Shown: positions 16,612-22,452 of the stretch, piece by piece
Layout of the letters: each line of letters opens with the position of its first letter
How positions within the stretch are numbered: position 1 is the first letter of the stretch
Position numbers and translations under genes: made by a program
Assembly: GCA_964561655.1 (NCBI GenBank)
Contig: CAZLQG010000009.1
Coordinates: 1-27,506, forward strand
Source: CAZLQG01 sp964561655
GTDB taxonomy: Bacteria > Patescibacteriota > Doudnabacteria > UBA920
DNA length: 27,506 nt
Direction of reading: 5' to 3'
Notes under the pieces: generated by a model
Databases searched by the model: none
The model's input: only the letters and a program-made list of their open reading frames with translations
What the model was told of the DNA's origin: nothing

Positions 16612-16738
16612 GATAGCTAATAACTAATAGCGAAAAATTGTTATGTCAAAATATAAATTTCAAATTAAATTTAGTAGCCTAATTTGGTGACAATAGTTTT
16701 TAATTTGTCAATTTTCATTATTAGCTATTAATTATTCG
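16612..16738 (+). repeat. Intergenic imperfect inverted repeat
   Basis: TAGCTAATAA (16614-16623) is complementary to TTATTAGCTA (16718-16727). Further partial pairing inside (AAAATTG with CAATTTT) spans most of the gap between the MFS gene and glyA. AT-rich; could act as a weak bidirectional terminator or be a repeat remnant. Confidence 0.45.
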
Positions 16739-16748
16739 TTAATTTATT

Positions 16749-18101
16749 ATGAATTATTCTACCATTCAAAAACAAGATCCGGGTTTATATAACATCATAA
16801 AAAAAGAAGAAGATAGGCAAAAGCACGGGCTAGAGCTTATTCCTTCTGAAAACTACGCTTCGGAGGTAGTTTTGGAGGCCATGGGAAGCATTTTGAACGA
16901 TAAATACGCGGAAGGCTATCCGAGTAAGCGATATTATGGTGGTAACGAGTTTATAGACGAAGTGGAAGTTTTATGCCAAAAAAGGGCACTTGAGGCTTAT
17001 GGGCTAAACTCTAAGGAGTGGGCGGTAAATGTCCAACCCTATTCCGGAAGCCCGGCGAATTTGGAAGTTTATTTCGCGCTAATGGATTTTGGCGATACGC
17101 TAATGTCTTTGGAGCTTTCGGAAGGCGGGCATTTAACGCACGGGGCGGGAGCGAATTTTTCCGGCAAAGCTTATAAGGCCGTGCATTATCCTTTGAACCC
17201 TAAAACCCAAACACTGGATTACGAGGTGATAGAGAAACTAGCCAAAGAGCACAAGCCAAAAATTTTGTTGGCAGGCTATACGGCTTATCCACGCTCTATT
17301 GATTTTAAAAAGTTTGCGGAAATTGCCAAAGAGGTCGGTGCTTATTCCATGGCGGACATTTCCCATATTTCGGGATTGGTGGCGGTAGGGGAGCATCCTT
17401 CACCGTTTCCTTACACGGATATTGTGACTACGACCACGCACAAGCTTTTGCGCGGCCCGAGATCTGCAGTGATTTTTTCCAAGCGTTCTACGACGCGCGA
17501 CGGCAAATCCATTTCAGAATTAATTGATAAAGCCGTATTCCCCGGCATGCAGGGCGGTCCGCATGAGCACACCATCGCTGGGGTTGCGGCCGCGTTTAAG
17601 GAAGCAAGGACCCTACAGTTTAAGGAGTACGCCAAGCAGGTCGTGAAGAACGCCAAGACTTTGGCGGAAAGCTTAATCAAAAACGGCATTAAGCTCGTAA
17701 GTGGAGGTACGGATAACCACTTAATCCTCGTGGATTTAACTCCATTCGGGTCCGGCAAGGGGTATTTTGTGCAGGAAGCTTTGGATTTGGCCGGCATTAC
17801 CTTAAATAAAAACACTATTCCTGGTGAACCAGTGTCGCCGTTTTTTCCTTCGGGAATACGCTTGGGTACGCCTTCTTTGACTACCCGCGGGTTTAAGGAA
17901 GAAGAGATGAAACAAATAGGTAAGTGGATTGCAGAAATAATTAATGAAGTAAAGGATTATAGTTATGATTCGGATAAAGAAAAACGAACTGCAGAAATTG
18001 AAAAATTCAAAAAGGAAATTAAGCAAAATGGGAAAATAAAACAAACTAAGCAAAAGGTTGCAAAAATGTGCGAGAAATTCCCGGTTCCAGGCATAGACTA
18101 A
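16749..18101 (+). CDS. glyA: Serine hydroxymethyltransferase
   Basis: PLP enzyme converting serine plus tetrahydrofolate to glycine plus 5,10-methylene-THF, the main one-carbon entry point. Signatures: ELIPSENYASEVVLEAMGS (29-47), KYAEGYPSKRYYGG (52-65) and TTTTHKLLRGPRS with PLP lysine Lys232. A GMQGGPHEHTIAG loop and IRLGTPSLTTRGFKEEEM follow. At 450 residues it is longer than most bacterial GlyA (~415), partly through an insert after the PLP lysine (SKRSTTRDGKSISELIDKAV), a feature shared with longer, eukaryote-like SHMTs. It stands alone between intergenic repeats. It could also supply formyl-group carbon for PurH further along. Confidence 0.96.
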   Translation: MNYSTIQKQDPGLYNIIKKEEDRQKHGLELIPSENYASEVVLEAMGSILNDKYAEGYPSKRYYGGNEFIDEVEVLCQKRALEAYGLNSKEWAVNVQPYSGSPANLEVYFALMDFGDTLMSLELSEGGHLTHGAGANFSGKAYKAVHYPLNPKTQTLDYEVIEKLAKEHKPKILLAGYTAYPRSIDFKKFAEIAKEVGAYSMADISHISGLVAVGEHPSPFPYTDIVTTTTHKLLRGPRSAVIFSKRSTTRDGKSISELIDKAVFPGMQGGPHEHTIAGVAAAFKEARTLQFKEYAKQVVKNAKTLAESLIKNGIKLVSGGTDNHLILVDLTPFGSGKGYFVQEALDLAGITLNKNTIPGEPVSPFFPSGIRLGTPSLTTRGFKEEEMKQIGKWIAEIINEVKDYSYDSDKEKRTAEIEKFKKEIKQNGKIKQTKQKVAKMCEKFPVPGID

Positions 18102-18151
18102 CATTCCTATTTTTGGCTTTTGGGGACATTGTCGGCTAACTTTTGGATAAT

Positions 18152-18181
18152 ATGTTTTAGCGTACTAGTACAGTGAAACAT
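18152..18181 (+). promoter_or_regulatory. Imperfect palindrome upstream of the RNA-ligase-like gene
   Basis: ATGTTTTAGC, then a central GTACTAGTAC palindrome, then AGTGAAACAT. The outer parts resemble spaced parS half-sites (TGTTT..., GTGAAACA), but the 16-bp parS spacing is absent. An operator or small hairpin in the leader is possible. Confidence 0.35.
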
Positions 18182-18204
18182 AAAGAGACAAAGTTTTCTA
18201 ATTT

Positions 18205-18549
18205 ATGGAATTAGACATCGTATTATTGCCACCGAAAAGACTGTGCGAAAAAATTGGTCAGTCAATGTTAAATTTGGCCAAGTATTGTAAGTTTTGGTTT
18301 GTGGTGGACAACAGGAAATTAAAGCCGCATATCTCACTTTTGCATTTAAAGGCTTCGCAGAAAAACCTAAGCCTGATTTTTCAAGCAACTCAGAAGATGG
18401 CGTTTAAATATTCCAGCATAAAATTTTCAAAGCCGCATTTCCATAAAGGAAGAAAGTTTTTAACTATTGGGTTTTCTATACCAAGTAGTTTATATAGACT
18501 GCATAAATCAATAAAAAAAATATTAGTATTTTGCGAAATGGAACTGTAA
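18205..18549 (+). CDS. 2'-5' RNA ligase-like protein, N-terminal part (frameshifted)
   Basis: The first 114 codons encode the N-terminal lobe of a 2H phosphoesterase (LigT / 2'-5' RNA ligase / CPDase family), with the first HxT/S motif in KPHISLLHL. The frame then terminates at TGTAA after CEMEL. The second half with the second motif is in another frame (18531-18800). A run of eight A residues at 18513-18520 lies just before the break: one extra A there (or a -1 slip) joins both halves into a protein of about 198 aa, the normal length for the family. Either an assembly/sequencing indel, a true frameshift mutation, or slippage explains it. Such enzymes act on 2',3'-cyclic phosphate or 2'-5' linkages in RNA. 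Confidence 0.7.
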   Translation: MELDIVLLPPKRLCEKIGQSMLNLAKYCKFWFVVDNRKLKPHISLLHLKASQKNLSLIFQATQKMAFKYSSIKFSKPHFHKGRKFLTIGFSIPSSLYRLHKSIKKILVFCEMEL

Positions 18550-18800
18550 ATTTGCCCTTTGGGCGCAAGACAGCAAAGCAGAAAAGATATATTAAGAATT
18601 ACGGGGTTGGTAATATTTTTGAATTTTTTGTGCCACACATTACTTTGGGTTGGCTGAGAAAAGAAAAAGAAATGCAAGAAGTTTTTGTCGAACTAAATAA
18701 GATTAAATTAAAGGAATTTATGGCGGACCGTTTGGCGGTCACGCAGGTAAATCGCCGGCATCAGGTAATTAAAGTTTTAAAAGAGTTTAAGTTGAAATAA
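18531..18800 (+). CDS. 2'-5' RNA ligase-like protein, C-terminal part (frameshifted)
   Basis: Continuation of the same 2H phosphoesterase in the -1 frame. The real sequence probably enters at the A8 tract (18513-18520) and reads KKNISILRNGTVNLPFG, so the TTG at 18531 is unlikely to be a genuine start. It holds the second catalytic motif in FFVPHITLGWL and a C-terminal strand (ADRLAVTQVNRRHQVIKVL) typical of the family. Both HxT/S motifs of the pair are therefore intact at the protein level, which argues for a recent indel or programmed slippage over long decay. The stop is directly followed by the uppP start. Confidence 0.7.
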   Translation: MRNGTVNLPFGRKTAKQKRYIKNYGVGNIFEFFVPHITLGWLRKEKEMQEVFVELNKIKLKEFMADRLAVTQVNRRHQVIKVLKEFKLK

Positions 18801-18801
18801 A

Positions 18802-19611
18802 ATGGAAATATTTCAGGCGTTTGTTTTGGGGGCGGTGCAGGGTTTAAGTGAATTTTTACCGATATCATCCTCTGGCCATTTAGTCATCGTCCCTTGGCTT
18901 TTTAGCTGGCGGGACCCGGGACTGGGCTTTGACGTGGCGCTGCATTGGGGTACGCTGTTTGGCGTGGTTGCGTATTTTTGGCAAGACATAATTTTGATAA
19001 TAAAGGGTTTCTGGCATAGTTTGTTTAAACAATCGCGGGATTTACAGAATAACATCTACCAGAAGCTTTCTTGGTTTCTTATAATAGCCAGCATCCCGGG
19101 AGCAATTATTGGTAAATTGTTGGAACAGCAGGCAGAAAGCGTGTTCAGGAACCCGTTTTTGATCGCGCTTACTTTGGGCGGTTTTGGTTTGGTTTTGTGG
19201 CTTGCGGACTTTTATGGCAAGAAAACAAAGAATTTAGACAAGATTAGCTGGACTCATTCCGTTCTGATTGGGTTGAGCCAGGCGCTTGCAATAATCCCTG
19301 GCGTGTCGCGCAGCGGCTCAACAATGGCAGCGGGCTTAGGCTTAGGGTTTAAGCGCGCGGATGCGGCAAGGTTTTCTTTTTTAATGTCCATACCCATCAT
19401 CTTCGGCGCGGGATTGGTTAAGATTGGGGAATTCACAAACGGTGTTTCCAGCGTGGAATTGATTGTGGGTTTTTTGAGCGCGGCGGTGTTCGGTTTTTTG
19501 GCCGTAAAGTATCTTTTAAGATTTTTGACAAAGAACAATTTTAACATTTTTGTGTGGTACCGGCTGGCCTTAGCAGCATTGATTTTGGTAGTCTATTTTG
19601 GTAGAATGTAA
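18802..19611 (+). CDS. uppP: Undecaprenyl-diphosphatase (BacA/UppP)
   Basis: Integral membrane phosphatase regenerating the undecaprenyl phosphate carrier for peptidoglycan and other envelope polymers; overproduction is linked to bacitracin resistance. Both active-site signatures are present: GAVQGLSEFLPISSSGHLV (10-28, with Glu17 and the SSSGH run) and IIPGVSRSGSTMAAG (164-178, with Arg170). Seven to eight hydrophobic segments over 269 residues match family length. Together with alr it points to a peptidoglycan-making cell. The ATG lies 1 nt after the preceding stop, and the tRNA-Leu pair begins 11 nt downstream, possibly on the same transcript. Confidence 0.96.
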   Translation: MEIFQAFVLGAVQGLSEFLPISSSGHLVIVPWLFSWRDPGLGFDVALHWGTLFGVVAYFWQDIILIIKGFWHSLFKQSRDLQNNIYQKLSWFLIIASIPGAIIGKLLEQQAESVFRNPFLIALTLGGFGLVLWLADFYGKKTKNLDKISWTHSVLIGLSQALAIIPGVSRSGSTMAAGLGLGFKRADAARFSFLMSIPIIFGAGLVKIGEFTNGVSSVELIVGFLSAAVFGFLAVKYLLRFLTKNNFNIFVWYRLALAALILVVYFGRM

Positions 19612-19622
19612 AGGCTATTTAA

Positions 19623-19803
19623 GCCGGTGTGGCGGAACTGATTGAGGCCGAGTGGCGGAACTGGCAGACGCACACGACTCAAAATCGTGCGAGGAAACTC
19701 ATGAGGGTTCGACTCCCTCCTCGGCCACCATGGAAAGACGCGTCCCGACTTAAGCGTTGGGATATCGCAAGATGTGTGGGTTCGACTCCGACCACCGGCA
19801 CCA
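19623..19803 (+). tRNA. tRNA-Leu(UAA)-like gene split in its D-loop by another tRNA gene
   Basis: The 5' piece (19623-19640) supplies acceptor strand GCCGGTG and the D-arm GTGGCGGAACTG. The 3' piece (from about 19735) supplies AGACGC, an anticodon arm around CTTAAGCG (anticodon UAA), a long variable arm ATC-GCAA-GAT and a T-arm with TTCGACT. It ends with acceptor strand CACCGGC, A73 and an encoded CCA (19801-19803). The two acceptor strands pair perfectly over 7 bp. Between the pieces lies a complete tRNA-Leu(CAA). Oddities: an 8-nt anticodon loop (stem TCCCGA/TTGGGA) and one G-G mismatch in the T-stem. It is either a decayed tRNA interrupted by insertion, or a split tRNA needing unusual processing. 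Confidence 0.5.
19646..19730 (+). tRNA. tRNA-Leu(CAA)
   Basis: A canonical class II tRNA. Acceptor GGCCGAG (19646-19652) pairs with CTCGGCC (19720-19726). The D-loop has GAACTGGCAGA, and the anticodon stem CACGA/TCGTG encloses CTCAAAA (anticodon CAA, reading UUG). A long variable arm is followed by T-stem GAGGG/CCCTC around TTCGACT, A73 and an encoded CCA. All stems are intact. It is embedded in the interrupted tRNA-Leu(UAA)-like sequence. Confidence 0.95.
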
Positions 19804-19814
19804 AAAGCAGATTT

Positions 19815-20762
19815 ATGCAAGATTCAAATCAACAATCCAACATTACTATTGAACCTTTAGATTCTTTAAATATGAGTGCGTCGCAGGTTGCCGTTAAAGA
19901 GCCTTCCGCGGAGGGTTCTTCACAAAACGAAAAAATTTCTTACGAAGATGCCTCCATCCAGGAAATAGAAGTAAACAAAATTTCGCCTAACCCTTTCCAA
20001 CCCAGAAAGTTTTTTGACGAGAGTGCCTTGAGGGAACTTGCGGCCTCCATAAAAGAACACGGGGTAATCCAGCCTCTGGTAGTAAGTCCTACGCCTTCGG
20101 GGTATGAATTGGTAGTTGGCGAAAGAAGGTTCCGCGCGGCGCAGCTCGCCGGGCTATTAAAAGTTCCGGCCATTGTAAAAGTGGCGATGGTTGACCAGAC
20201 TAAGCTGGAAATGGCGTTGATAGAAAATATCCAAAGGAAAGATTTGAATCCCATAGAAGAGGCGCAGGCTTACGAGCGGCTTATAAAAACTTTCAACTTA
20301 ACGCAAGAAGAAGTGGCGCGGAAAGTCGGCCGGTCGCGTCCGGCGGTTGCCAATACTATTCGTTTGCTGAATCTGCCGGCGGAAGTGCAAAGGGCGATTA
20401 TAGAAGGCAAGCTTACAGAAGGGCACGGCAGGGCGCTTTTGGGCCTTGTAGATCCGGAAAAGATTATTTTAATGACCAAACAGATACTGGAAAAAGGCTG
20501 GACTGTGCGCGATGTAGAGCTGCGCGTGAGGGAACTTACCAATAAAAAGCGGTTGGATGCGGCTGCGCCAGATCCAAAATTAATGGCTCTGGAGAGTGAA
20601 CTTAGGACTAAGTTTGGCACGCAGGTTAGAATTCAAAAAGGCGACAGCGGAGCAGGCCGCATTACTATAGAGTTTTTCAGCGAGGAAGAGCTGGCCGAAA
20701 TTGTCGCCAAAATGGCGGAAAAACGTGCGCTTGGCGAAGAACAAGGGTATTTGACGGTTTAA
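19815..20762 (+). CDS. parB: ParB/Spo0J chromosome-partitioning protein
   Basis: CTP-dependent DNA clamp loading at parS and acting with ParA/SMC in origin segregation. From ATG 19815 it is 315 aa: a disordered N-terminus (1-48), then the ParB N-terminal CTPase domain with NPFQPRKFFDE (59-69) and box GERRFRAAQLAG (102-113). ALIENIQRKDLNPIEEA (134-150) and the helix-turn-helix LTQEEVARKVGRSRPAVAN (162-180) follow, and the C-terminal dimer domain from about 260. The start at 19815 is preferred because an in-frame upstream extension runs through the two tRNA genes and gives nonsense. No SD is visible. parA is absent from the window; ParB begins 12 nt after the outer tRNA's CCA. Confidence 0.95.
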   Translation: MQDSNQQSNITIEPLDSLNMSASQVAVKEPSAEGSSQNEKISYEDASIQEIEVNKISPNPFQPRKFFDESALRELAASIKEHGVIQPLVVSPTPSGYELVVGERRFRAAQLAGLLKVPAIVKVAMVDQTKLEMALIENIQRKDLNPIEEAQAYERLIKTFNLTQEEVARKVGRSRPAVANTIRLLNLPAEVQRAIIEGKLTEGHGRALLGLVDPEKIILMTKQILEKGWTVRDVELRVRELTNKKRLDAAAPDPKLMALESELRTKFGTQVRIQKGDSGAGRITIEFFSEEELAEIVAKMAEKRALGEEQGYLTV

Positions 20763-20778
20763 TGTGGATAAGTGATTG

Positions 20779-20877
20779 ACCCCGTTAGAAAATTAAAAAA
20801 TGTTCTTTAATACATTATATTTCGCTTTTACTTTAATCTTTTTTCTTATAATAAACCCTAAGTTTTTCTAACGGGGT
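20779..20877 (+). repeat. Perfect 14-bp inverted repeat abutting a promoter
   Basis: ACCCCGTTAGAAAA (20779-20792) and TTTTCTAACGGGGT (20864-20877) are exactly complementary, separated by 71 AT-rich bases. The right arm ends on the base before the -35 TTGACA. It could be a parB terminator hairpin, a pair of operator sites for a regulator of the downstream RNA, or ends of a small element. Confidence 0.75.
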
Positions 20878-20906
20878 TTGACATCTTATTTAGTATAAGA
20901 TACACT
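20878..20906 (+). promoter_or_regulatory. Sigma70-type promoter of a small RNA
   Basis: A consensus TTGACA (20878-20883), 17-bp spacer and TACACT (20901-20906) predict initiation near 20913. No protein-coding ORF follows closely, so the product is probably an RNA ending at the terminator at 21173-21200. Confidence 0.7.
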
Positions 20907-20912
20907 ATATTC

Positions 20913-21200
20913 AACTGAATATTCAATTGAACCCAAGCACTAATTAATTTGTCTTACTGTTTTAGCGCAGTAAAGCAAGGTAAACTAATATAAAGAAGGT
21001 GTATTCATAAATTTTGAATTAGTGCTGGGTAAACTAGTACAGCAATGCAAAAGTTTTTTAGCCCAATTAATGTTTCCATCCTCCCGGTCTTTGTCAAGAC
21101 CGTAGTTTGGATTAGGCAAAGGGGCTAAAAGGTTTAGGAAAAGTTTAGGACAAATTTAAACAGACAAAAACCAAGCCTCAAAAGAAAGGGGCTTTTTCTT
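20913..21200 (+). ncRNA. Candidate structured small RNA (~290 nt), family unknown
   Basis: The unit has its own promoter and intrinsic terminator and no convincing ORF. Stem 1: CCCAAGCACTAATT (20932-20945) pairs with AATTAGTGCTGGG (21017-21029, one bulge), with an inner TTACTG/CAGTAA hairpin. Stem 2: TTTTAGCCC (21056-21064) pairs with GGGCTAAAA (21122-21130), enclosing CGGTCTT/AAGACCG (21085-21102). A motif similar to GGTAAACTAATA recurs as GGTAAACTAGTA in and after stem 1. It does not show the long single rod of 6S RNA, nor a tmRNA end with CCA, nor SRP or RNase P signatures. Confidence 0.55.
21173..21200 (+). terminator. Rho-independent terminator of the small RNA
   Basis: AAGCCTC (21173-21179) pairs with GGGGCTT (21188-21194) around AAAAGAAA, followed by TTTCTT. 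Confidence 0.8.
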
Positions 21201-21263
21201 AAGATAAGCACCTTAAAATATTACTAAAAAAGTTTTTGCTTGCAAAATTTTATCTAAATATTC

Positions 21264-21358
21264 TGTCATCTCGACCGCAGCGGAGAGATTTGTAAATATA
21301 GCGATGGCTATTTCATATACAGATTCCTCGACTTCGCTTCGTTCCGCTCGGAATGACA
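21264..21358 (+). repeat. Dispersed palindromic repeat (TGTCATctCGA...GGAATGACA type)
   Basis: The ends TGTCATCTCGACCG and CGCTCGGAATGACA form an imperfect terminal inverted repeat over a 95-bp element. It includes AGATTCCTCGACTTCGCTTCG, in which CTTCG-like units are locally duplicated. From general knowledge this TGTCATTCCGAGCG / CCTCGACTTCGCTCGG element type recurs in many bacterial and metagenomic genomes as a non-coding MITE/REP-like repeat. Its left end lies just after a possible TTGCTT-17-TATTCT promoter. Confidence 0.75.
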
Positions 21359-21790
21359 AAAAGTTTAGGTGAAGCTTCGTGAGCAAAAGCTTACAAGAGT
21401 TCGGACAAGCCAGAGGCACGCCTCGACTGCTGAAAGAGAAATCTTCGTGGTATGGCAAGAAGGCCATGTGCTGGTTTGTCCGAAAAAGTTATGGGCGGAG
21501 CAGGTCGTTCCTCTACCGGGGATGAGTCAACCGACTCGTAGATCTGAAACGCCCACCAGTTCGGTCCGTCTCGCCGAAAGATGAGGAAAGGAAAAGCAGC
21601 GAGCACGAAAAAATAAACAATTGCTTTTCCGTAGAGTCGCTAACGCGATTCCGGACCCACCCAGCTTAGACAGCTCCGGCCAGATCCGTCGTGGTTTTGC
21701 CGGAAAAGGTCAACCCCTCTGGGTGACCAGCTGTCCAAGGACAGACGCCGTCCCCTTTGGGACGGCAATCTCGAGTGAGGAGGAATAAGA

Positions 21791-21991
21791 GTGGAAGGGA
21801 CTACGCCAGTACGGTGGTGCAAAGCGTGTAACAAGCATACTCCCCACGTAGGAGTATGTGGGGATGGGAAGAAGGAATCTTTTGAATGTGTAGTTTGTCT
21901 CGAGATTCCGGAGTTCCAGGAGCACCACGTCGTGACCGACATTGAAGGCGGTCACATATTTGATCTCGTTTCTTCCGCTGGCGTGGCCTAG
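21791..21991 (+). CDS. Putative small zinc-ribbon protein (66 aa)
   Basis: GTG-initiated ORF with a perfect SD (AGGAGG at 21778-21783, 7-nt spacing), rare in this window. It carries two CxxC knuckles, CKAC (10-13) and CVVC (33-36), with an additional Cys23, which is the pattern of a zinc ribbon in a protein starting MEGTTPVRWCKACNK. The C-terminal half (EHHVVTDIEGGHIFDLV) may add a strand-rich tail. It has no close neighbours; three compact hairpins precede its SD, so translation might be regulated through leader structure. It also overlaps a predicted 8-bp hairpin (21836-21858), so a non-coding reading is not excluded. Confidence 0.55.
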   Translation: MEGTTPVRWCKACNKHTPHVGVCGDGKKESFECVVCLEIPEFQEHHVVTDIEGGHIFDLVSSAGVA

Positions 21992-22335
21992 TTCAGTTGG
22001 CTAGGATTTTGGTTGCTCACCCGGCAACCATCAAAAACCGCTAGAAGTCAGTAGTCAGCGTTGCCGCGAAGGATAATATTTTCTACCGGGAACTTTGTGG
22101 CAATGCCGTTAGCTAGCGCCAAGGGGACGCTGTTCGGCGGGAATTTCGGGCCCATTTTTCCCGAAAGGGCAAAGGGCTAAGCACTATAGTGAGCCGAACA
22201 GTTGCTCCCTTCCGGCGCTGAAGAGTAGGAGGATATATCGAGGCTTATCATCTATGGGTTTGGCCGTTCCCCAAATAATTAACGGTACGTCTGGATTAGC
22301 AAAGACCCGATCAGGAGGTGAAAAAGAAAGATCGG

Positions 22336-22371
22336 GAAACCGCTTCTCCAGGCGTTTTCTTTTTGTTTTGA
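22336..22371 (+). terminator. Probable rho-independent terminator of the structured block
   Basis: GAAACCGC (22336-22343) pairs with GCGTTTTC (22352-22359) with one mismatch, followed by a T-rich tail. Confidence 0.6.
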
Positions 22372-22412
22372 TTAACTCTAAATATGTTTTGGTTTTTTTA
22401 TATTTAATAATT

Positions 22413-22421
22413 TGTTATAAT
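22413..22421 (+). promoter_or_regulatory. Extended -10 promoter upstream of the tRNA-Pro locus
   Basis: TGTTATAAT is a TGn extended -10 with a consensus TATAAT at 22416-22421. The -35 region is only a T-run. Initiation is expected near 22428, about 25 nt before the outer tRNA-like 5' end. Confidence 0.6.
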
Positions 22422-22452
22422 ATCACAGCATTAAATTTTGCAATATCATCAA

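Larger units (their letters stand above)
21370..22372 (+). other. Hairpin-dense ~1-kb block, probable large structured RNA or structured mRNA
   Basis: The block is visibly more GC-rich than its surroundings. Long perfect or near-perfect stems: 21400-21413/21471-21484 (14 bp, one G-U), 21590-21598/21622-21630 (9 bp), 21747-21754/21759-21766 (8 bp, CTTT loop), 21836-21843/21851-21858 and 22039-22044/22113-22118. Others are 22130-22138/22193-22201 (9 bp) enclosing 22144-22150/22160-22166, and 22306-22312/22330-22336. One hairpin, CCTAG-TTCAGTTGG-CTAGG, looks like a tRNA D-arm. An intrinsic terminator closes the block. Large ornate RNAs such as GOLLD or ROOL have this size and tRNA-gene association, but I cannot match a consensus. 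A 66-codon SD-led ORF lies inside, so part is probably translated. Confidence 0.5.

Noticed and set aside
19629..19814. N-terminal extension of ParB through the tRNA region
   Set aside because: The in-frame extension simply translates the two tRNA genes; ATG 19815 gives a normal ParB N-terminus.
21369..21584. 71-codon GTG ORF, and an overlapping 48-codon ORF at 21379-21525
   Set aside because: Two competing frames, neither with a clear SD or family motif, both crossing the strongest stem of the structured block; low-complexity Ser/Arg content looks like chance in GC-richer DNA.
21982..22036. A further tRNA gene starting with the D-arm-like CCTAG-TTCAGTTGG-CTAGG
   Set aside because: The next hairpin (GGTTGC/GCAACC) has no U33 in register and extends into a longer stem; no T-arm or matching acceptor was found.
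22306..22336. AGGAGGTG as an SD before a gene
   Set aside because: It sits in a hairpin loop and the GTG following it opens only about 17 codons running into the terminator.
21370..22372. RNase P RNA, SRP RNA or rRNA fragment
   Set aside because: None of the conserved core strings of these RNAs could be found (for example GAGGAAAGTCCGGG of RNase P or the SRP GGAAGG/GCAGC core).
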